NCBI GenBank assembly: GCA_013695115.1
Contig: JACDBD010000213.1
Coordinates: 1-5,663 of the forward strand
DNA from: Actinomycetota bacterium
Lineage (GTDB): Bacteria > Actinomycetota > Acidimicrobiia > IMCC26256 > JACDBD01
Direction: 5' to 3'
DNA length: 5,663 nucleotides
The notes below the pieces were generated by a model that was not told where the DNA came from, did no database searches, and saw nothing but the letters and a program-made list of their open reading frames with translations. A program made the translations under genes and the position numbers. Each line of letters starts with the position of its first letter. Position 1 is the first letter of the stretch. Shown here in pieces: positions 1-5,190 of this stretch.

Positions 1-242
1 CCCCCGACCAGCAGGCGCCGGCGCAGCGGCAGCGGGGACGCGACGGTGCGGGAGTCGACGCCGTCGCGCAGCGCCCGGATTGCGGCTGCAGCGCGGGCGG
101 TGTAGTCGTCATGGAGCCGCGTGTACGACTCGGCGTCGACCTCGCCCGCCGCCCGCTCGGCCTCGAGGTCGTCGAGCGAGTGCAGCAGGAAATCTCTCTC
201 GGCTTCGAGCTGCTCGCGTTCGTCGGCGGTCGTCATGGTCAC
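1..242 (-). CDS. CcmI-like protein, N-terminal part only
   Basis: The frame opens at the end of ccmH and runs off the window at base 1 with no stop. The start is either GTG at 242-240, overlapping the ccmH stop as GTGA, or the in-frame ATG at 236-234; I list the longer form because it follows the junction rule seen elsewhere, with AGG seven bases upstream. From the ATG, 78 residues are visible: a charged, probably helical segment with RDFLLHSLDDLEAERAAGE (14-32), then VDAESYTRLHDDYTARAAAAIRAL (33-56), then a linker and PLRRRLLVG, which looks like the positive edge of a coming membrane helix. The pattern of a Leu-rich helix, about one acidic stretch, then Gly-x-[VIL]-Asp and a second helix resembles the cytoplasmic segment of CcmI/CycH (qLaELerD...G.i...). 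Position after ccmH fits the apocytochrome chaperone CcmI. The TPR part expected for CcmI lies outside the window, so the call stays tentative. Confidence 0.72.
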   Translation of the reverse strand, partial: MTMTTADEREQLEAERDFLLHSLDDLEAERAAGEVDAESYTRLHDDYTARAAAAIRALRDGVDSRTVASPLPLRRRLLVG

Positions 243-685
243 GAGCGCGCCTGCTCCACCAGCGCTTCGTCGGCGGGAGTGGCGTGCATCGCCGGCTGGC
301 GCCGCCACCGCCGGAGCGCGAGCGCAAGACCGGCGGCGCCCAGCGTCAGCGCCGCCACCGGCAGCCCCCACACCAGCAACCCCAGTCCCCCACTTTCCGG
401 CTTCAGCAGGACCGATTCGCCAAAGCGGTCGACCATCGCCTGGCGGATCTCCTCGTCGCTCTGGCCCGCCTCGATGCGATCGCGGATGTCAGCCCGAATC
501 GCGCGCGACGTCGACGCCGAGCTGTCGGCGGCCGACAACCCCTGGCACTCGGGACAGCGGAACTCCTCCGCCAGGGCGCGGGCACGAGCCGAGTCCGACG
601 GCGCGCCGTCCGGCCACAGCACCACCGCCAGGGTGACCGTGACCACCAGGCCGAGCCCGAGCCAGGGCAAGAGGCGCCGGGTCAC
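239..685 (-). CDS. ccmH: CcmH (CycL type), apocytochrome c thiol reductase subunit
   Basis: Membrane-anchored periplasmic protein of the CcmH/CycL/NrfF family, which reacts with the CxxCH cysteines of apocytochrome c and works with CcmF and CcmI in the heme lyase complex. It is 148 residues. An N-terminal helix (about 5-24) serves as signal anchor or cleavable signal; then comes EEFRCPECQGLSAADSSAS (40-58) with redox Cys C44 and C47, matching the family pattern LRCxxCQxxSIADS; then a three-helix region with IRDRIEAGQSDEEI (67-80) and VDRFGESVLLKPE (85-97); then a C-terminal helix (about 100-123) and a polar tail. This is the short CcmH form; in E. coli the CcmI-like domain is fused to it, whereas here it is a separate gene. 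The GTG at 685 overlaps the ccmG stop as GTGA; the same frame continues upstream to 853, but that part lies inside ccmG and is rejected. Confidence 0.94.
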   Translation of the reverse strand: MTRRLLPWLGLGLVVTVTLAVVLWPDGAPSDSARARALAEEFRCPECQGLSAADSSASTSRAIRADIRDRIEAGQSDEEIRQAMVDRFGESVLLKPESGGLGLLVWGLPVAALTLGAAGLALALRRWRRQPAMHATPADEALVEQARS

Positions 686-1227
686 CGCTGCCCCCGCGCC
701 GCCGCCAGCAGCGTCTCGAGGCCCTCGACACTGGCGGGCCCGTACTGCGTCCCCGCGATCAGTCCGTCGGGCGTGATCGCGTACGTCTCGGGCTGACCGC
801 GGGTGCCGAAGTCGAGCGCGGCCCTTCCCCCCGGGTCCCAACCCATCGGCCACTCGATGCCCCGCTCGTCGACCGCACTACCAGCCGCCTTCTTGGTGTC
901 GTCGCGGATGATGCCGACCATCGCGAAGTCGGCCTCGTCCCGATGGCGCTCATAGAACTCCTTCAGCGCCGGCTCCTCCTGCTTGCACGGGAGGCACCAC
1001 GAGTTCCAGAAGTTCACGATGACGGCCTTGCCCGCCAGGGACTCGAGCGAGATCTTCTCGCCGTCGAGCGTCGTGACCACGAAGTCGGGGGCGCCGTCGC
1101 CCAGGAGCTCGCTCCGCGGCTGGGCCTGGAGCTGGTCGTCGCCGACCTGGAGCGCAAGCACGACTGCCAGCGCCGCCACCGCCACTCCGACCGCGAGCGC
1201 GACGAGCCGCAAGGGATGCCGGGTCAT
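682..1227 (-). CDS. ccmG: CcmG/DsbE, thioredoxin-like reductase of the Ccm pathway
   Basis: Membrane-anchored periplasmic thiol-disulfide oxidoreductase of the TlpA/DsbE type, which helps keep the heme-binding cysteines of apocytochrome c (or CcmH) reduced. The 181 residues start with a basic tip and one anchor helix (about 7-27), then a polar linker, then a thioredoxin fold. The active site is NSWCLPCKQE (75-84) with C78 and C81; the cis-Pro loop is GQPETYAI (144-151) with P146; APDFVVTTLDGEKISLESLAGK (46-67) is the classic TlpA/DsbE entry strand with VNFWNSWC after it. The ATG overlaps the ccmF stop as ATGA, and GGGAG lies about 11 bases upstream. The stop overlaps the ccmH GTG. By sequence alone it could be ResA or another TlpA-like protein; its place between ccmF and ccmH supports CcmG. 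Its electron donor (CcdA or DsbD) is not in the window. Confidence 0.93.
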   Translation of the reverse strand: MTRHPLRLVALAVGVAVAALAVVLALQVGDDQLQAQPRSELLGDGAPDFVVTTLDGEKISLESLAGKAVIVNFWNSWCLPCKQEEPALKEFYERHRDEADFAMVGIIRDDTKKAAGSAVDERGIEWPMGWDPGGRAALDFGTRGQPETYAITPDGLIAGTQYGPASVEGLETLLAAARGQR

Positions 1228-3221
1228 ACCGGTACGGGCTCCCGTTCTTCGTCATTTTGGCGTCGCAAACCCACGGCTGGGGTGGGTTCGCGACGCCGGA
1301 ACGGTCTCTGAAGGGACGGGGCGAGCGCGATGAGGGTGCCGAGCGCCATCACGCCGCCGCCGATCCACAACCACAGGATCAGCGGGTTGACCGCCACCCC
1401 GATCGTGACCCGGCCCCGCTCGTTGGGTGACGACACCAGCGTGAGGTACACGTCCTCGCGCAGCCCGGTGTGCACCGACGGAGTGCCGATACCCGAAGTG
1501 CTGTTGGGAAAGGTGGAGATGGCGGGGGCGTAGACGCCGAGGTCGTCGCCGCCCCGCTCGACCCGCACCTGCGCCGACACCGTCGTCTTCTGGCCCGATC
1601 GCTCCCTGTCGGAGTCGAGATACGTGACCGTGTACCCGCGCACGGTCGCCGACTCCCCCGACCGCAGGCGGACCTCCCGCTTCGTGCTGTAGCTCGACGA
1701 CGACGCGATCGCCACCGCGACGAGCACCACGCCGACGTGCACGACCAACCCGCCGTACAGGCGCGGGTTCGAGCGCACCACCCGGGCGACGCCGTGGGCG
1801 CGGGCGCCGACCGCGAACTGGCGGGCGATGCCGGCGAGCGCGAACGCGGCCAGCCCGAACGTCAGCACCTGGGCGAGCTCCCGCGCCCCGAGCACCACCG
1901 CCGCCACCATCACTCCCGCCCCCGTCCACGCGGGCACGAGCAGGCGGCGCCGCAGCACCTCGCCAGTCGTCGCCCGCCACGGCAGCGCCGGCGCCGCCGC
2001 CATCAGGAACAGCAGCGCGATCCCAATGGGTGTTGTCATGCGGTCGAAGTAGGGCTCGCCCACCGAGAGCCGCCGGTCCTGGAGCGCCTCGGCGAGCAGT
2101 GGGTAGACGGTGCCGAGCAGCACGACGAACGCGAGCGCGGCGAACAGGAGGTTGTTGGCGAGGAACGCCGACTCCCGCGACACCGGCGAGTCGATCCGGC
2201 CAGGGGCGCGCAGGCGGTCGCCGCGCCAGGCGATGAGTCCGATGCCGACGGCGGCGACGATCCCGAGGAACCCGAGCAGCATCGGGCCGATCGCCGACTG
2301 GGTGAACGAGTGCACCGAGTCGACGACACCGGAGCGGGTGAGGAACGTGCCCAGGATCGTGAGGCAGAACGTCGCGATCACGAGCGAGAGGTTCCAGACC
2401 CGCAGCATCCCGCGGCGCTCCTGCACGATCACCGAATGGATGAACGCGGTGCCGGTCAGCCACGGGAGCAGCGACGCATTCTCGACCGGGTCCCACGCCC
2501 AGTACCCACCCCAGCCGAGCACCTCGTAGCTCCACCACGCGCCGAGCAGGATCCCGGCGGTGAGGAAGCCCCAGGCGACGAGGGTGGCGCGGCGGGTGTC
2601 GGCGAGCCAGCCCTCGCCGAAGCGGCCGGTGACCAGGGCCGCGATCGCGAACGAGAACGGCACCGTGAACCCGACGTATCCGAGATAGAGCATCGGTGGA
2701 TGGAACGCCATGAGCGGGTGGTTCTGGAGCAGCGGGTTCGGGCCGGCCCCGTCCGACGGCACGTCCGCCAGCGTCTTGAACGGGTTGGCGGGGCCGAGCA
2801 TCAGCACGAAGAAGAAGAGCGCGACGGCGAGCCCGGTGAGCGTGGCCCACGCCACCAGCGGGTCGGTGGCGCGCTCGCGGAAGCGCCGGGCCATGAACGC
2901 GAGGTAGCCGCCGAGGACCAGCGCCCACAGGAGGATCGATCCTTCGAGCGCGGCCCAGAGCCCGGTGATCGTGAACAGCAGCGGGGTGGCCCGGGCGTTG
3001 TTCTCGGCCACGTACTCAATCGAGAAGTCGTGGGTGAGCAGCGCCCACTCCATCGCCGCCGCCGCCAGTGCCGCCGCGGCGAGGACGACGAAGACGTAGC
3101 GGCGTCCGTTCCGGAGCAGCCGCTCGTCGCCGCGCCGGAGGCCGAGCCCGAGCGTGGCGATGCCGAGCACCGCGGCGCTGGTGCCGACCGCGAGCGCGAG
3201 GACGCCGAGCGCGGCTCTCAC
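1224..3221 (-). CDS. ccmF: CcmF, cytochrome c heme lyase membrane subunit
   Basis: Large polytopic membrane protein that takes heme from CcmE and, with CcmH and CcmI, attaches it to the CxxCH cysteines of apocytochrome c. At 665 residues it is close to E. coli CcmF (647). The WWD domain reads WGGYWAWDPVENASLLPWL at 237-255. All four functional His are in place: H174 (AFHPPMLYLG), H262 (AFIHSV), H304 (DSVHSF) and H495 (VVHVGVV), corresponding to E. coli H173, H261, H303 and H491. The motif TRSGVVDSVHSF (295-306) is strongly conserved in the family. Residues of about 509-612 form a soluble periplasmic domain, followed by a last helix at about 613-634 and a charged tail (635-665). The GTG start overlaps the ccmE stop, with AAGG about eight bases upstream. 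The stop overlaps the ccmG ATG. CcsA- and NrfE-type proteins share the WWD motif, but length and context make CcmF nearly certain. Confidence 0.97.
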   Translation of the reverse strand: MRAALGVLALAVGTSAAVLGIATLGLGLRRGDERLLRNGRRYVFVVLAAAALAAAAMEWALLTHDFSIEYVAENNARATPLLFTITGLWAALEGSILLWALVLGGYLAFMARRFRERATDPLVAWATLTGLAVALFFFVLMLGPANPFKTLADVPSDGAGPNPLLQNHPLMAFHPPMLYLGYVGFTVPFSFAIAALVTGRFGEGWLADTRRATLVAWGFLTAGILLGAWWSYEVLGWGGYWAWDPVENASLLPWLTGTAFIHSVIVQERRGMLRVWNLSLVIATFCLTILGTFLTRSGVVDSVHSFTQSAIGPMLLGFLGIVAAVGIGLIAWRGDRLRAPGRIDSPVSRESAFLANNLLFAALAFVVLLGTVYPLLAEALQDRRLSVGEPYFDRMTTPIGIALLFLMAAAPALPWRATTGEVLRRRLLVPAWTGAGVMVAAVVLGARELAQVLTFGLAAFALAGIARQFAVGARAHGVARVVRSNPRLYGGLVVHVGVVLVAVAIASSSSYSTKREVRLRSGESATVRGYTVTYLDSDRERSGQKTTVSAQVRVERGGDDLGVYAPAISTFPNSTSGIGTPSVHTGLREDVYLTLVSSPNERGRVTIGVAVNPLILWLWIGGGVMALGTLIALAPSLQRPFRRREPTPAVGLRRQNDEEREPVPV

Positions 3222-3646
3222 GCGCTCGCCTTGTCGCCGGAGGCCTTCTCCCCAGAGTCCACGTCGGGGGGTTCGTACTCGCTGCCGTGCTTGATGAGGA
3301 TCCGGTCGGACGCGAACACGTCACTCTCGCTCCAGCGCCCCTCGCACACGACCGGCGCGCCCTCCTTGAACAGGTCGGGCGGGTCGCCCCGATGGATGAC
3401 GTCGGCGGTCGCCTCGCCGTCGGTCACTTCGAAGCGGACGCCGCGGGCGGTCTCGGTGATCGAGCCGGGCACGACCTCACCCGCGAGCCGGAGCCGCCCG
3501 TCGCCGCCACCGCCGGCGCGCTCCTCGACTGCCTCCGACACCGTCCGGAAGTACACGACGTTCTTCGAGAGGACGACACCGAGGACGACGATCGCCACGA
3601 CCGCGACCGCGCAGACGGCCGCGGCCCCGATTGCCCGCCCCTTCAC
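3218..3646 (-). CDS. ccmE: CcmE, periplasmic heme chaperone
   Basis: Membrane-anchored heme chaperone that binds heme covalently through a His and ferries it from CcmC to CcmF. The protein has 142 residues: one N-terminal anchor helix at about 7-26, then a periplasmic beta-barrel (OB-fold) domain. Family hallmarks are NVVYFRTVSEA (29-39), RLRLAGEVVPGSI (51-63), FEVTDGEATADVIHRG (72-87), PDLFKEGAPVVCEGRW (90-105) and the heme-binding segment ILIKHGSEYEPP (116-127). H120 is the expected covalent heme ligand and Y124 the conserved axial Tyr, so this is the HxxxY class; the usual KHDENY reads KHGSEY here. The C-terminal tail (128-142) is short, polar and probably disordered. Start is GTG at 3646; other in-frame codons just upstream (CTC, GGT, GCC) are not starts. 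The stop overlaps the ccmF start as GTGA (3218-3221). Confidence 0.95.
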   Translation of the reverse strand: MKGRAIGAAAVCAVAVVAIVVLGVVLSKNVVYFRTVSEAVEERAGGGGDGRLRLAGEVVPGSITETARGVRFEVTDGEATADVIHRGDPPDLFKEGAPVVCEGRWSESDVFASDRILIKHGSEYEPPDVDSGEKASGDKASA

Positions 3647-3660
3647 GAGACCGGCTTCAC
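3643..3660 (-). other. ccmD/ccmE junction with possible five-codon bridging frame
   Basis: The only junction in the cluster without a direct overlap: 10 bases separate the ccmD TGA (3659-3657) from the ccmE GTG (3646-3644). A GTG overlapping the ccmD stop as GTGA (3660-3657) opens a frame of five codons (Val-Lys-Pro-Val-Ser) whose TGA (3645-3643) in turn overlaps the ccmE GTG as GTGA. The hexamer GTGAAG occurs at both ends, 14 bases apart. This could relay terminating ribosomes from ccmD to ccmE, or be coincidence. No good Shine-Dalgarno sequence is seen for ccmE. Confidence 0.4.
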
Positions 3661-3770
3661 GGGTTCGGCCGACGGGCCCGGCGCGTCCGCTGGACCAGCC
3701 GGGCCCAATACCCCCCGACCGCGACGGCGGTGAGCACCCACCCGGTGATCACGAAGCCGGCGTCGGTCAC
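3657..3770 (-). CDS. ccmD: CcmD-like small membrane protein (37 aa)
   Basis: A small reading frame between ccmC and ccmE starts with GTG at 3770-3768, overlapping the ccmC stop as GTGA, and ends with TGA at 3659-3657. The peptide has a short polar N terminus (VTDAG), one hydrophobic helix at about residues 6-23 containing ITGWVLTAVAVGGYWA, then a strongly basic end (RLVQRTRRARRPNP). This one-helix, positive-tailed layout and the position directly after ccmC are those of CcmD, which in E. coli is 69 residues, binds CcmC, CcmA and CcmB, and is needed to release heme-bound CcmE. At 37 residues it is short for the family, and CcmD sequences are poorly conserved, so the call depends mostly on position and topology. 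The same frame remains open upstream to 4019 within ccmC, but that extension is an Arg/Pro-rich shadow of ccmC and is not believable protein. Confidence 0.8.
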   Translation of the reverse strand: MTDAGFVITGWVLTAVAVGGYWARLVQRTRRARRPNP

Positions 3771-4519
3771 GAGCGCGCTCCGGCCTCGACGCGGGCCGGC
3801 TCCGCCTCGGCGAGACGCTCGGCGATCGCGCGCTCGAGCTCGCGTTCGTCGCGGTCGGCGTCGAGCGCCTCGAGCCGGTAGCGACGGTCGAGCAGGTACA
3901 CGTACAGGAGCGTGAACGCGAGCACCGACCACCACAACGCCAGCGCCATCTTCCCGTGGATCTGCGCGCTCAGCTCCTCGTTGAACACCGTGCCCTGTTG
4001 GTGCAGCGTCCGCCACCATTCGACCGAGAAGTGCACGACGGGGACGTCGACGAACGCGATCAGCGCGGCGATCGCGCAGCGCTTCTCACGTCCCGCGCCG
4101 GGGATTCGGCGCAGCGCGAGGTACCCGACGTAGAGGAAGAACAGCACCGCGGTCGTGACCAGACGGGCGTCCCAGGCCCACCAGATCCCCCACACCGGCC
4201 GGCCCCACAGCGACCCGAGCACGAGGGTGAGTCCGGTGAAGAGGACACCCAGCTCGGCGGACGCGCCCGCGACCCGGTCCCACACCACCGAGCGCGTGCG
4301 GGGCCAGAGGTAGAGCGCCGACGCCACCGCGGTGACACCGAAAGCGAGGTACGCGAGCCACGCCGCCGGCACGTGGAGGTACATGAGGCGCTGGGCGTCA
4401 CCCTGGACCGCGTCGGGCGGCGCGACGACCAGGCCGAGGACGCCCAGGACCACCAGCGACGCGAGCGCGGCCCAGCCGAGCGCGATCCCGACCCGTCGAC
4501 CCAGCAAACCCTCGTTCAC
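3767..4519 (-). CDS. ccmC: CcmC, heme-handling protein that loads CcmE
   Basis: Six-helix inner-membrane protein of the heme-handling protein family that holds heme at its outer face and passes it to CcmE. With the GTG start at 4519 it is 250 residues. The WWD motif is WGIWWAWDARLVT at 110-122, in the periplasmic loop after helix 3. The two His expected to ligate heme are H49 (in LHVPAAW) and H163 (in VVHFSVEWW), matching H60 and H184 of the E. coli protein. Hydrophobic helices lie at about 10-32, 52-72, 88-104, 121-137, 148-165 and 190-210. After the last helix comes an unusual charged tail of about 40 residues (211-250) rich in Glu, Arg and Ala and probably helical. The start is supported by GGAGGA just upstream and the GTGA overlap with ccmB. 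The stop overlaps the ccmD start by four bases. WWD proteins also include CcmF and CcsA, but size and neighbours fit CcmC. Confidence 0.95.
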   Translation of the reverse strand: MNEGLLGRRVGIALGWAALASLVVLGVLGLVVAPPDAVQGDAQRLMYLHVPAAWLAYLAFGVTAVASALYLWPRTRSVVWDRVAGASAELGVLFTGLTLVLGSLWGRPVWGIWWAWDARLVTTAVLFFLYVGYLALRRIPGAGREKRCAIAALIAFVDVPVVHFSVEWWRTLHQQGTVFNEELSAQIHGKMALALWWSVLAFTLLYVYLLDRRYRLEALDADRDERELERAIAERLAEAEPARVEAGARS

Positions 4520-5190
4520 GTTTCCTCCAGGAGAGTGCCGAACGCCAGCATCCCTACCCCCGTGTACAGCGCCGCGACCAGTGCGAGCAGCGCGACCCAC
4601 GGCCAGCCGTCCGACGGCACTCCCGCCACCGCCGCCTCGCACGCCCGGGTCGCGCCCAGCATCACCGGCGCGACCACCGGCAGGAGCAACACCGGGACGA
4701 GCGTCTCCCGTACCCGCAACCCCGCCGCGAGCACGCCGTAGAGGGTACCGGTGGCCGCGACCGCGGCGGTCGCGGCCAGCGCGGCCAGCACGAGCAAACC
4801 CGGCGAATGGAAGTCGACGTCGTAGAGGAGAGCGACGCCGGTCCCGAGCACGACTTCGAGCGCCAGCAGCTCCAGCGCGACCGCTCCGGCCTTCCCGAGG
4901 AAGATGGCGCTCCCGTCGAGACCGGAGAGGCGGAGGCCGTCGCGGGCGGAGTTGGCGGTCTCGATCGCGAACGAGCGCGACACCGCCAGCAACGCCGCCA
5001 ACAGCACCGCCACCCAGAAGAGGCCGGGGGCGACCCGGGCCAGCACGCCGCGGTCGGGGTCGAGCGCGAAGGCGAAGAGGAGGAGGACGATCGCACCGAA
5101 CGGGAGGACCTGGTACAGCGTGACGCGAGAACGCGCTTCGATTCGCAGGTCCTTCGCCGCGACCAACCGCGCCTCTTGCCAGAGGTTCAT
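4516..5190 (-). CDS. ccmB: CcmB, heme exporter membrane subunit
   Basis: Integral membrane partner of CcmA in the ABC module of System I cytochrome c maturation. At 224 residues it matches the usual CcmB length of about 220. About six hydrophobic segments can be picked out (roughly 25-43, 51-70, 102-123, 130-157, 162-182, 197-217). The segment ARVAPGLFWVAVLLAALLAV (51-70), followed by a polar loop with GLRLSGLDGSAIFLGK (85-100), matches the CcmB pattern of APG.lWvaaLLA.LL and a loop ending in a conserved Lys. The cytoplasmic N terminus EARLVAAKDLRIEAR resembles the family's basic amphipathic start. The ATG start is fixed by the ATGA overlap with ccmA (5187-5190); I see no strong Shine-Dalgarno sequence in front of it, which fits translation by coupling to ccmA. 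The gene ends in a GTGA overlap with ccmC, and its last codons contain the ribosome binding site for ccmC. Confidence 0.94.
   Translation of the reverse strand: MNLWQEARLVAAKDLRIEARSRVTLYQVLPFGAIVLLLFAFALDPDRGVLARVAPGLFWVAVLLAALLAVSRSFAIETANSARDGLRLSGLDGSAIFLGKAGAVALELLALEVVLGTGVALLYDVDFHSPGLLVLAALAATAAVAATGTLYGVLAAGLRVRETLVPVLLLPVVAPVMLGATRACEAAVAGVPSDGWPWVALLALVAALYTGVGMLAFGTLLEET
4523..4528 (-). promoter_or_regulatory. Ribosome binding site of ccmC inside the ccmB 3' end
   Basis: On the minus strand GGAGGA lies three bases before the GTG at 4519-4517. It is the clearest Shine-Dalgarno match I found in the window and lies within the last codons of ccmB (Leu-Glu-Glu-Thr-stop). It decides the ccmC start: a longer in-frame reading back to 4642 would lie entirely within ccmB and add a low-complexity Gly/Arg-rich stretch. 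The spacing is short, but the assignment agrees with the GTGA overlap used at other junctions. Confidence 0.7.

Noticed and set aside
80..796. Plus-strand frames of 170 to 240 codons opposite ccmH and the CcmI-like gene
   Set aside because: Several overlapping frames are open at once, all Arg/Pro/Ser-rich, as expected from antisense GC bias; the minus strand has the RCPEC motif and correct gene order.
686..853. N-terminal extension of ccmH back to 853
   Set aside because: It lies inside ccmG and encodes charged, low-complexity sequence ahead of an obvious signal-anchor helix.
3230..3260. Possible terminator or attenuator at the ccmE 3' end, suggested by GC-rich inverted stretches
   Set aside because: No stem followed by a T-run is seen, the region is coding, and ccmF overlaps ccmE directly, so termination here would be counterproductive.
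1470..3881. An 803-codon open frame on the plus strand antisense to ccmF, ccmE and ccmD
   Set aside because: It is a shadow frame: in very GC-rich DNA the frame opposite a real gene seldom meets stops. Its translation is a low-complexity Arg/Pro/Glu/His-rich string with no domain, and the minus strand here carries three genes with clear family motifs.
4520..4642. N-terminal extension of ccmC back to 4642
   Set aside because: The added 41 residues are Gly/Arg-rich, lie wholly inside ccmB, and bypass the strong GGAGGA site before the GTG at 4519.
3956..4741. Plus-strand 261-codon open frame opposite ccmC and ccmB
   Set aside because: Composition is dominated by Arg, Asp, Glu and Pro with no recognisable motif, and it is antisense to well-supported membrane proteins.
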